This document shows, in pieces, positions 1 to 30,592 of a DNA stretch of 64,000 nucleotides. The stretch spans positions 303,501-367,500 of the forward strand of contig JAPMOS010000002.1 in NCBI GenBank assembly GCA_027972325.1, written 5' to 3'. A model generated the notes under the pieces. That model had not been told where the DNA came from. It searched no databases and saw only the letters and a list, made by a program, of their open reading frames with translations. The number at the start of each line of letters is the position of its first letter. The first letter of the stretch is position 1. The translations under genes and the position numbers were made by a program. The DNA comes from Paratrimastix pyriformis (taxonomy: Eukaryota > Preaxostyla > Paratrimastigidae).

Positions 1-20191
<20,191 letters not shown>

Positions 20192-20469
20192 GATTCGCAT
20201 ACCGGTTCGCCGCTCTTCGGGAAGCCGCCCATGAAGCTCCAGCATCCCCTCGGCGTCTATTGGACGGCGAGGATGAATCTGTTTTTCCCCATTGTGTTGC
20301 GTCTTGTGTCCGTTAACATGCGATCGGCTGCGTCAAGACGCAATGGCAAAGAGAGGTGTTCTCAAGGATCATCGCCATGCGTCTCTGAGAGGAATGGAAA
20401 AAAACGGGGGGGCCCGCTTGCTTTTTTCCGGCGCCGTGCGATCCTCCGACCCTGTCTTGACCGACTAAC

Positions 20470-22044
20470 ATGAGCTCCGCCGAAGCGCCCGCACCCGCAA
20501 GCGCCGCCCAGGTTGTCGAACCTGGCCTTCCTGCTTTGGGAGAGGCCGAGCTGCCCCCAGAGGATAAGCTTGTCGCGGATTGGATGAAGGCCCAGTTCAC
20601 AGCCGAGATTGTCCGGAAATCGCCTTTTTTCTTCTCTTCCATTTTCTGACACTTTCTTCTTTGCCCTTGGCGTGTCCCCCGCTTCCAAAACAAATATCCT
20701 TGGACTTCTCTTTTTTTAGGCAAGGCTAAAGAAGCAGGGAGCTCCATGCCTCGCCCTCACCGTGAAGAACACGTCTGTGTGCCCTCCGCACAAAGAGTCA
20801 TCTCCTCTCTCTTTTTTTATCTCTAGCGCGCTCGTTGTGAAATCGGGCAAAATCTTCAACCGCGTCGAACTCGCCAACGATCTCTCCTTCGAGAAGGTCA
20901 ACGAGATCTTGATCTCGCCCGAGGTCCCGTGCCCACACAAGCACAACTTCTTCTACGTCAATGTCATTCTGATGGCATCGACATTGACCCGACCCATGAT
21001 TATGCCCTATCTCTACTCCAAACGGGAGAAGAACCAGCTGCAGGATTGGATCCTGATTAACAGCAGGTCTGAGGCGAGCGGCTCTCACCCCCGGCTTCCT
21101 CCACCAACTACCAATATGGATACAGCCACCACCTCACGGCATCGCATTGCCATACACGCACACGTCCGGGCAATAATGTCACGGCCGATATCCCCCCACG
21201 CACACGCCCACACAGCCCACAGCCTCACAGCCTCACAGCCTCACAGCCTCACAGCCTCACAGCCTCACAGCCTCACAGCCTCACAGCCTCCACAGCCTCC
21301 ACAGCCTCACAGCCTCACAGCCTCCACAGCCTCCACAGCCTCCACAGCCTCCACAGCCTCCACAGCCTCCACAGCCTCACAGCCTCCACAGCCTCCACAG
21401 CCTCCACAGCCTCCACAGCCTCCACAGCCTCCACAGCCTCCACAGCCTCACAGCCTCACAGCCTCCACAGCCTCCACAGCCTCCACAGCCTCCACAGCCT
21501 CCACAGCCTCACAGCCTCCACAGCCTCCACAGCCTCCACAGCCTCCACAGCCTCCACAGCCTCCACAGCCTCCACAGCCTCACAGCCTCACAGCCTCACA
21601 GCCTCACACACCGCATGCCACATACGGCACAGGCCCTCTTCGCCCGCTCGCCCGCTACACGCACAACAACACACAACTGGCACTCACCCTCACCCCCCCC
21701 CTCCCCCCCCCCCCCCTCCCCCTCACCCCAGCCTCCAGCGTTGGTATCACCACGTGGGCGCCTTCACCCCCTACGATGTCTCCGCCCCCGAGGTCGAGCT
21801 GACCCCAGACGGGACACCCATCGCGGCTCCCACCCCTGCCACCACCACCCCGGCCACCACCACCACCCCGGCCACCGCCGCTCCCGCCCCGGCGCCCCAG
21901 ACGGGCGAGTTGACCGACGCTCAGAAGCGGATGCTGAAGAAGAAGCAGAAGAAGGCCGCCCAGCGCCAAAAACGCGAACAGGAGCAACAGCAACAGCAAC
22001 AACAACAGCAACAGCCGGCCGGGGATGGCGATGCGGCCCAGTAA
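20470..22044 (+). CDS. four-exon gene of unknown function, 248 aa
   Basis: Exons 20470-20610, 20720-20772, 20827-21066 and 21732-22044 join in frame to 249 codons including the stop. The N-terminus is Ala/Pro-rich (MSSAEAPAPASAAQ), then DKLVADWMKAQFTAEI. The middle holds the most protein-like part (KSGKIFNRVELANDLSFEKV, then HNFFYVNVILMASTLTRP and LQDWILIN). Exon 4 starts LQRWYHHVGAFTPYDV, passes a Pro/Ala/Thr linker and ends in a basic segment (KRMLKKKQKKAAQRQKRE) plus a Gln run. Donors are gtccg, gtctg and gtctg; acceptors are clean. I do not recognise the family. The gene lies 278 bp after RAD50 on the same strand. The last exon has two decayed copies downstream. The gene model is well supported; the function is not known. 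Confidence 0.72.
21205..21610. repeat. CACAGCCTC minisatellite in an intron
   Basis: About 45 copies of interspersed 8-bp (cagcctca) and 9-bp (cagcctcca) units occupy most of the third intron of the 248-aa gene. A pyrimidine-rich stretch with C runs (21690-21722) leads to the acceptor. Confidence 0.95.
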
Positions 22045-22078
22045 AGCAGTTTGCCGTGGGGTTTTCATGGGCTCATGG

Positions 22079-22297
22079 GCGCCCAGTGGATGAAGCAGAA
22101 GAAGGCAGGCCAGTGTCAGAAACACGAACAGGAGCAGCAGCAGCAACAACAGCAGCCGGCTGGTGATGGCGGCGCTGCTCAGCCCGCGACCAAGTAAAGC
22201 ACGATGATAATGGACGTTCAGCAGACGGAGCAGAAGTAGGCGACACAGCTGCGAACAGCAACAACAGCAACAACAGCCGACTGGGAATGGGGATGGG
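22079..22297 (+). repeat. two decaying copies of the upstream gene's 3' coding end
   Basis: The basic-plus-Gln tail and stop of the 248-aa gene (21925-22044) recur at 22079-22197 (still ending in a taa) and at 22214-22297 (frame broken by tag). The order intact, less intact, broken suggests stepwise tandem duplication of about 120-150 bp. Confidence 0.85.
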
Positions 22298-22985
22298 GAT
22301 GATAAGCGCACCACGACCCAGACAGGAACAGCGGGGGCTCTTGCGGGGGTGGGGAATGTGTGTGTCGATGCGTTCCGTGGTGGCTGCCCTGTTGTCCTCC
22401 TCCACTCGCGACGGGATTGCCCCTGCCCATGGGCTGTGGGGGTGGTAGGGGGCTGAGGAGATTCATGAGAAAGACGGGGGATGACCAACTGGGGTGGTGG
22501 TGGTGGTGGTGGTGGGGGGACTGCTCTCGCACGGGGCATCACCGTCCGTGTGGCACTCCCCCGACCACCACCCCTGCCCCCCCGACCACCACCCCCGACC
22601 CCATTGGTCGCCTCACGCTGTGCCGCCTTCTCTCTGCTTCTTCTTCCTTCAGCAGCCGACTTCGACGAATATCGTCCCAGGGCCAACTTGTTCCTCCTGA
22701 GCAACCACCACTCTGCAACCTATCGTTTTCTTCTGGTTTAGGGTGTGTCCGGAGGTAAAAACATTGAGGAGGGCGAATTGAACGAGTGAGCGCATTTCTG
22801 AGTTGTTAATCCATCGATCCCCACATCATTGCTTGTTTTAACAGAACACTCAAAGGTGCTCGAGTTGGCCATAATATGCAAAAACGACCGAAAACCGTTT
22901 GGTTTCCCCATACGCCGGGTTTTGGGTTCACTGCCGGGTTTTGGACACGTACTCTACGAACTGCGCCCGTTTCCCTCTGCCTGTC
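22298..22985. other. spacer, no gene seen
   Basis: Contains GGT-rich and CCACC-rich simple sequence (about 22490-22620) and an AT-richer promoter-like stretch before the first LRR gene. No frame here resembles a protein I know. Confidence 0.6.
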
Positions 22986-25239
22986 ATGACCACCAAAGTC
23001 CCAAGAGGTCTTTTTGCCGCCATTCTCCTTCTTCACATCTCCACCTCTTTCGTCCTCAGTCCGTGATGATGAAGACACCGACCGGCATTCTTTTCGTGTG
23101 CCGCCTCCCGAACTCCTGCTCGCCATCGTGGAGGCCTCTCCAATCCCTTACCGTTGCTACATACAGCTGCTGAGCCTCTCACATGCCTTTCGCCAGAGCA
23201 TTCGGGGCAACCTCTGCGAACTGTCCTTTGTTGAGCCCCCCTGCCCTGCCCTGGCCGAAACACCCACCATCACCCCCGATGCCCTGGCCGCCCTTGTTGG
23301 GCCGTGCAAATCACTCCGCAAACTCACATTCCCCACGGGAGATGGCTGGAGACATAGCTACCTGGTGGACATGTACCACTTTGCCGACGGCTGGGTGGAT
23401 GAGACCTTTGGGGGACATACCCAGCTGGCCATTCTCATGCGACTTCCCTCCGCGCTCCCCGAACTCGACATCAAGCGGATTCTGGGTCACCTGCCCGGCC
23501 TGGTGGAGCTCACGGGCGACCCGTATCTCGACATGAGCACCGACCTGCTGGCTGCCCTGGCCCGCTCCTGCCCCGCCCTCCAGGTGTTCCGCTTTGGCGT
23601 GGCGCATCTCAGTCCGTTGGCGCCCCTCAGGGGCGTTCTCAAAGAGGTCCACCTTGAATGGGGTCCGAGCTCGGACGAGAGCCTGACCGCCTTCGTGCGC
23701 GGCCTCACGGCCGTGACCAGCCTGAAGCTCCCCCACTGCCCGCGTGCCGCCCTCAAGCCCATCGCCTCGCACCTGACCTCCCTCGAGCTGAGTAGCGAGA
23801 AGTTGGACGAGGAGGACCTGCCCGGCCCGTGGCTCTGCCATTTGGAGACGCTCTCGTTGAGCATGGAGTTCGACCTCGGCCCCCGGCTCACCCAGCTGCT
23901 GGCCGCCAACCAGGCCACCCTGCGCAGCCTCACCCTGCATCTCTCCCAGAACGCCGCCGCAACCCCGCCCCTGATTGCCGCCCTGCGCGCCCTGCCCCAC
24001 CTGACCCGCCTGCATTTGACAGTGAAGGCACGCTATGACATCTGCTGCTCCATCGCGGACCTGCCGCCCGATCTGGTCGACCGGCTGGAGGACATCAACA
24101 TGAACCTCATCGGCACCTCCGAAACCGAACCGAGTCTCGTGCGCATCGCCAGCAGCCGCCTCCAGCGACTGCGCCTCCGTGCCGAGATGAGTCACGCCTC
24201 CGTGCTGATGCTCTTCTGCCCCGCCCTGGTGGAGCTCGACATGCCTGACTGTCTGACCGTCCCGCAGCAGTGCCCGCGGCTTCGCACCCTCAGAGCGTCC
24301 GTCGCCCCGAAGGCCCCCACCGTGCCCGTGGACGGGGAGGCCCCCACCGTGCCCATGCCCGATCTGGAGGTGGCCGCCTTCCACGGGAAGCACCTGGTCG
24401 ATGACCCCGCCTGGCTGCTGGCCGGGTCGTCACCCCGGCTTCGCACGCTGACCCGTGTCCGGCTGACCCAACCCGACCTGCTGGCCAGCCTGTGCGCCTG
24501 CAGGTCGCTGGTCCGCCTGGAGGAGCTGCACCTGGACGCGACCCGGCTCCCCAACCCGCTCGTCCTGCGGCTGCCGGGGCAGCTGGAGTGCCTCGACCTG
24601 TACCTCGACAGACAAGAAGGCGACCTGCAGTTGCAGGTGGAGGCCCCGGGGCTCCTCGACTTGGATCTGACCCTCCCAAGCGGCTCACCCGCCGTCCGGG
24701 TGGGGCTGCGCAACTGCCCGCGGCTGGTTCGCCTCGGCCTCCAGTCACCCGCCGGCGCTGCGCTTTCCCTCCAGGTGGATGACGACGGGGCTGGGATGAT
24801 GCAGCCCCGGAGCCTCATCGCCGAGGCCGATCTCGATGCGGCCAGCCTGCTTGGCCTGCTGACCCGACACGGGGCGCAGCTGCGCATTCTCTCAGTGCGG
24901 GGACTCCGAGCGGCGACGACGAGTGAAGAAGTGTGGCCCCGGCTGATGCAAGCCCTGTCCGGGCTGCCCCGGCTGACCAGCCTCATGATGGACGTCTCCG
25001 AGGCATCCTCTTCCCCCCTGTCGCTTGCCTGCCCCCAGCTGCGGTCGCTCGTCTTGGACAGGTTGCCCGCCGGGGTCGAGGTGGCGCTGGCCTGCCCGCT
25101 GCTGCAGCGGGCCGAATACCCGAATCGCCACGTGGAAGAGGAGGAACAGGAGGAACAAGAGGAGCGACAGGAGAACCAGGAGGAACAGGAGGAACAAGAT
25201 GGCGGAGGGGATCGTGCCCAGTGTCCTCTCCAAGAGTAA
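22986..25239 (+). CDS. F-box-like leucine-rich-repeat protein, 733 aa (family member A)
   Basis: Exon 1 (22986-23007) encodes MTTKVPR; a 52-nt intron follows; exon 2 (23060-25239) is open to the stop. The N-terminus (PPELLLAIVEASP, YIQLLSLSHAFRQ) has the spacing of an F-box, the Skp1-binding part of SCF ubiquitin ligases. The rest is about 20 irregular leucine-rich repeats (PALQVF, LVELDM, LRTLTRVRLTQPDLLASLC, PGLLDLDLTLP). Family landmarks present: ALAALVGPCKSL, GWVDETFGGHTQLAIL, LPNPLVLRLPGQLE, LLGLLTRHGA. The C-terminus is a Glu/Gln-rich tail not seen in relatives. Likely substrate-recognition role, by family inference only. The frame is intact. A 406-codon antisense frame over the 3' half is a shadow of GC-rich codons. 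Confidence 0.88.
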
Positions 25240-25559
25240 TGTGATGATGTGACGACATACTCATCCGTGGACTTGCTGCTAATAGATTGCTGCATACTTC
25301 TTCTCTGATGAGCTCGCCATCGCAGCAACATGTCTCTTCTAAAACGTCGTGGGGAAACATGGCCGAGTTCTTGATACGCTCCTCCGGGATCGGAAAGACT
25401 CGCGAACTCCATCGAAGTCGTCGCCTGGGCATGCTCTTCTTTGATCTGCCGCCCACAACCTGGCCCACCGATGTCCCGATTGTTTGGGTGATCAGGTAGT
25501 TGTTTGAGGCGATTCGCCTCTTTGAAGTGTTCCTGTCGTGCTCACGACGGGTGGGGCAA

Positions 25560-25620
25560 GGAATGTTGATGAAGACAGAGTGAGAGAGTCAGAGAGAGTC
25601 AGAGAGTCAGAGAGAAGGTT
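25560..25620. repeat. GAGAGTCA short repeat
   Basis: A few copies of agagagagtc between LRR genes A and B. Confidence 0.8.
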
Positions 25621-25697
25621 AGCCAACATAACGCTTTTGGGTTGATCTCGCCGTCCGGCAAGTGTGATTCACCAGCCCCTGTCGTTCCCCTGCCGCG

Positions 25698-27895
25698 ATG
25701 AACGTGAAAGAACCAAGAGGTTTCTCTGCTGCCATTTTTCTTCTTCGAATTTTTTGACGCGCCTCCTCTATCGTGTCCCAGCTTGTGAAGACGAGATCGA
25801 CCGGGATTTTTTGCGTGCGCCGCTTCCAGAACTCCTGCGGGCCATTATGGAGGCCTCTCCATGTCCACTCCATGCTTACATTCAACTGTTGAGCCTTTCG
25901 CATGCCATCCGCCAGAGCATTCGGGGCACACTCCGCGAACTGTCCTTTGGTGATCCCCCCAACCCTGCCCTGGCCGGCATCACACCCGCCGTCACCACCG
26001 ATGCCATGGCTGCCATTGTTGGGCCCTGTAAGTCCCTTCGCAAACTCACATTCCCCGAGGGATGGAAGACCGGCACGCCGCCCGAAGACGCTGCCTCTGC
26101 CGGCGGCTGGGTGGATGAGGCGTTTGGAGGACATCCCCAACTGGCCGTCCTTTCGCAACTCCCCGTGCTCCCCGAATCAACCATCGTGAGCATCCTTAAT
26201 CACTTACCCGGGCTGGCGGTGCTCACGGCCACCCCATGCCTCCACATGAGCACCGTCCTGCTGGCTGCTCTGGCCCACTCCTGCCCCGGCCTCCAGGTGC
26301 TGCGATGCAACTGCGACTACGGTGCAGATTTTTCTGTGCTGGCGCCCCTCTCGGGCTCCCTCCACGAGCTCGATACCCAGGGTGCCCTGGGCAAGAACCT
26401 GGCAGCCCTTGTGCGCAGCCTCTCGGTCGTGACCAGGCTGAAGATCCCCCGCTGCCCGCCTGCAGTTCTCGAGCCCATCGCCACCCACCTGACCTCGCTC
26501 GAGCAGGGCGACCCCACGGGCCTGCCCGGCCCGTGGCTTTGCCATCTGGAGACCCTCTCCTTGAGCCTGGACACATACCAGCCCTTTGTTCCGCTGGCCC
26601 AGCTGCTGGACGCAAACCAGGCCACCTTGCGCAAACTCATCCTGAAGTTCCATGCCCTGGAATCCGCCGAGGCGCGATCCCTTGGCGGCCTGCTGCATCA
26701 CCTTCCCCACCTGACTCATCTGGATTTGGCAGTGGAGGCGAACCTTGAATTCCGCTGCTGCGCCCTCTCGGCCTTTCTGCTGTCCGATCTGGTCGATCGG
26801 TTGGAGTGCCTCAACCTGAACCCCGTCGGCATCCCCGAGGAGGATCCGGGTCCTGTGCACCTCGCCAGCAGCCGCCTTCAGAGACTGCACCTCCGCGCCG
26901 AAATGCGCTCCTCCTCCGGGCTGGTGCTGGACTGCCCCGCCCTGGTGGAGCTTGACATGAACGGGCGCCTGATCTACCTGCAGTGTCCGCGGCTTCGCAC
27001 CCTCAGAGCACCCGCCGTCCGGAACATGGGCGGGGCGGCTCCCATGCCCATGCCCGACCTGGAGGTGGCCGCCTTCCGTGGGAAGCACTTGGTCGAGGAC
27101 CCCGCCTGGCTGCTGGCCGGGTCGTCACCTCGGCTTCGAACGCTGACCCGTGTCCGGCTGACCCAACCCGACCTGCTGGCCGGCCTGTGCGCCTGCAGGT
27201 CGCTGGTCCGCCTGGAGGAGCTGCACCTGGACGCGACCCCGTTCCCCAACCCGCTCGTCCTGCGGCTGCCGGGGCAGCTGGAGCGTCTCGACCTGTACCT
27301 CGACAGACAGAAACGCGACCAGCAGCTGCAAGTGGAGGCCCCGGGGCTCCTCGACCTGGATCTGACCCTCCATGGCTCCCGGGTGGTCCTGCACAACTGC
27401 CCGCGGCTGGTTCGCCTCGGCCTCCAGTCACCCGCCGGCGCCGCCGTGATCTCCCTCCAGGCGGATGATGATGAGGGGGCTGGGATGATGCAGCTCCGGA
27501 GCCTCATCGCGGCCGATCTCGATGCGGCCAGCCTGCTTGGCCTGCTGACCCGACACGGGTCCCGGCTGCACGTTTTCTCAGCCCGGAGACTCCAAGCAAC
27601 GGTGGCGAGTGGAGAAGTGTGGCCCCAGCTAATGCAAGCCCTGTCCGGGCTGCCCCGACTGGCCGGCCTCATGATGGACGTCTCCGGGGCACCTTCCCCG
27701 CTGTCGCTTGCCTGCCCCCAGCTGCGGTCGCTCGTCTTGTCCGGGTTGCCCGACGAGGCCAAGATAGTGCTGGCCTGCCCGATGCTGGAGCAGCTCGGGG
27801 GCATCAAAGACCTTAGTCGCCAAGTGGAGCTTGCCCTGCCCGCCCCCAAGCTGCGCCCAATGTCATCCGACCACTCCTCCGAAGATGATGAGTAA
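25698..27895 (+). CDS. F-box-like leucine-rich-repeat protein, 711 aa (family member B)
   Basis: Exon 1 (25698-25719) encodes MNVKEPR and, as in member A, ends in CCAAGAG|gt; the intron is 62 nt; exon 2 runs 25782-27895. The F-box-like start is PLPELLRAIMEASPCPLHAY. It carries the same landmarks as A (ALAALV appears as AMAAIVGPCKSL; GWVDEAFGGHPQLAVL; LLGLLTRHGSRL) and ends LPAPKLRPMSSDHSSEDDE. About 58-65% of residues look shared with A by eye, highest between 27050 and 27730. Same orientation as A and C, consistent with tandem duplication. The frame is intact. Confidence 0.88.
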
Positions 27896-28200
27896 TGCGA
27901 TGATAAGTCTTCCGTGTACTTGCTGCCAATACATCTTTAGACCAGGCAAGGCCTTTCTCTAAAGTTCAGGGACGGGATCTCAGTATCTGGCACAATGTAA
28001 TTGGAGGAAAACTTTTGTGAAATTCTCTTCGCCTCCTTCGCCTCCTACGAGACACTAACTAGACTGACCGCCAGAAGATGATAAAGCACGGGGAACAATC
28101 GAACGTTTGCCGACGTGTTTTTGGGTGAATCTCGCTCCGGCAGTCCGGCACCGTGTCCGCTGCGGTTTCTGTTCCACAATGCTTATTTTTTGCTGTTCAG

Positions 28201-30386
28201 ATGGAAGCGTGCAGTATTTTCCTCGGCCTCCCTTCCGATCTCCTGTTGCGCATCGTGGAGATCTCGGATCGTCCGCTGCAGACCTACATCCAACTGCTGA
28301 GTCTTTCCCATATCGTTCGTTTGAATATTCGTGGAATTCCACGCGAACTCTCCTTCGATGACGATCATAAACTGGGCTTTCCGGACCCAAAACCCACCGC
28401 CGATGCCCTGGCGGCCCTCATTGGCCCGTGCAAAACCCTCGCCAAACTGTCATTCCGCTCCGATGGATCGCCCTTTCACCCCAACGTCTACGGTTGCGGA
28501 CGCACCGAGGCCGCCTGTGCCGGCTGGGTGGATGAGGCCTTTGGCGGACACGACCGGCTGGCCGTGCTCGAGTACCTGCCCACGACCTGCGAGCCCGTCA
28601 TCGAACGCATCCTGCTCCGGCTGCCCGGCCTGGTGGCCCTCCGCCTCAGCAAGAGCACCCCAATCAGCACCCACTTACTGACGGCCATCGCCCGCTCGTG
28701 CCCCCGCCTCCAGGCGCTGCGCAGTGACTGCGACCGGATCGCCGCCCAAGCGGACGTGACTGCCCTGGCACCCCTGGCAGGATCCCTCCAGCAGTTCCGT
28801 TTTCGGCACATCCCAGCCTCGGCCCGCCTGGATGCCTTCGTGAGCGACCTGAGGGCCGTCAGTACGCTCCACCTGCACCGCTGTCGCCCTGCCGCCCTCG
28901 AGCCCCTCGCTGCCCACCTGACCCGGCTCAGCATCGACCTGACGGAACCCGAGGAGCTGGAGGAAGATGGCAGTATTGCGTGTAGATATGGCAGTGACGA
29001 TGACGATGACGAGGCGACCCTGCCCGGCCCGTGGCTCGCCCGTCTCGAGCGCCTCTCGCTGGGTGGCTGCCGCACCTTCGCGGCGCCACTGGTCCGCCTG
29101 CTGGCCGCCAACCAGGCCACCCTGCGCCGCCTCAAACTGGAGATCATCAAGCTAGAGGCCCCTGGGCCAGCGTCCATGTTGGTTGCGCTGGATGGCCTGC
29201 CCCGACTGACCCACCTGGAACTCATCTGCCGCGGGCTCCACCACCGCGATGCCGACCTGACGGCCGCCCTCTCGCCCGCCCTGCTTGACCGACTGGAGCG
29301 CCTGACACTGGGCCTCCACGACGCCCTGAGTTACGCCCCGCACCCCATCCGCATCACCAGCGGCCGGCTCATATGTCTGCGCCTCCAGAGGTTGGCCCGG
29401 GTGGAGTCGATCTCGCTCGACTGCCCCGCCCTGGCGGAGCTCCACCTGCCCAGGCTCATCACCAGCCACCATCTGCGCATGAACTGCCCCCGACTCCGCA
29501 TGGTCCGAGATCTGCCCGCCTGGTTCACCGAGTTCACCGTCCCCATGCCCGACCTCTGGAGCGGGTCCATGCCCCGTCCGAGGGCCCGATGTGGCTGCCC
29601 GGGCTGCTGGCCGCCTCGCCCCGACCCCGGAGCCTCGACGAGGTTGGGCTGATCCAGCCAGATATGCTGCCGGTGCTGTGCGCCTGTGCGTCGCTGGTCA
29701 ACATGTACCTGAATCTGGACATGGTGCAGCTGCCCAACCCGCTCGTCCTGCGGCTGCCCGGGCCGAGCCTCGAATCGCTGCAGCTGTCCCATCGCAAGGC
29801 ATCCGCCCCGTTCGAATTGCAGGTCGAGGCCCCGGGGCTCCGTTCGCTGTTCGTCGGAAGCACCAGCCTGGGGATTCGGCTGAAGTGCCCGTCCCTGGTC
29901 ACGCTCCGCGTGATGCTCGGCGGGTCGGATGATGGGGGTCATCTGACCTCCCTCGAACTGGACGACCGCACGCGGCTGCGCAGTCTGACCATCCACGGCA
30001 CCTGCGAGACGGCCAGCCTGCTGGGCGTGCTGGGCCAACCACACGGGGTTCGGCTGCACCATGTCGGGTTGCGCTCCCCGGCCGAACGCGCATGGCCCCA
30101 ACTGGCCGCGGCCCTGGGTATGTTACCCCGGCTGGCCAGCCTCGAACTCGACTTGACCAACGCGCCCTCGCCCCTGTCGCTGGCCTGCCCCCAGCTGCGC
30201 ACGTTCACCGTGCACGAGCTGGTGCAGGAGCACAAGCTGGTGCTGACCTGCCCGCTGCTGGAGACGCTCTCGGGATTCTGGGATGCCAGCCGGGTGGAGC
30301 TGACCCCGACCGGTCCCCGCTCCACCCTGTGCGGGGTCTACCGTGCGTACGCGGGCGACCTCGATGAACCATGCGCCCTCATCTGA
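28201..30386 (+). pseudogene. F-box-like LRR gene with one frameshift (member C)
   Basis: Begins MEACSIFLGLPSDLLLRIVE at the ATG directly after an acceptor-like tgctgttcag; a noncoding first exon is possible. Landmarks ALAALIGPCKTL and GWVDEAFGGHDRLAVL are kept. The frame is open to about 29555 (MPDL), then continues in another frame from about 29560 (HAPSEGPMWLPGLLAASP, NPLVLRLPGPSLESL) to the stop at 30386. The break is explained by two extra bases (ctctgg where relatives have ctgg). The total span, 2186 bp, is two more than a multiple of three. It is the most diverged member. It could be a recent pseudogene or an assembly error; apart from the break it is fully readable. Confidence 0.8.
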
Positions 30387-30592
30387 CAGGCGCTGTCGGC
30401 CGGATATAATAATCTGGCCTTTTCACCACCGTGTGGTGGCGGCGTTCTGTCACTCCAAATCGTGTTCGAATACAGAGACACCACAAGGACCCCAACGACA
30501 GCAGGAAGAAGAGTTATCTATCAAACACACCAAAAAGACCAACTTCCCGGGATGGGGAGGGGGGGGGGGGAGGGGAGTTGCCGCCGGTACAA

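Noticed and set aside
24192-25412. 406-codon antisense open frame over LRR member A (similar ones over B, C and H)
   Set aside because: The sense frames carry the conserved family pattern; antisense openness follows from GC-rich codon use.
29555-29580. Tiny intron restoring the frame of LRR member C
   Set aside because: The only gt...ag pair there would give an 18-nt intron; a two-base insertion relative to the relatives explains the break better.
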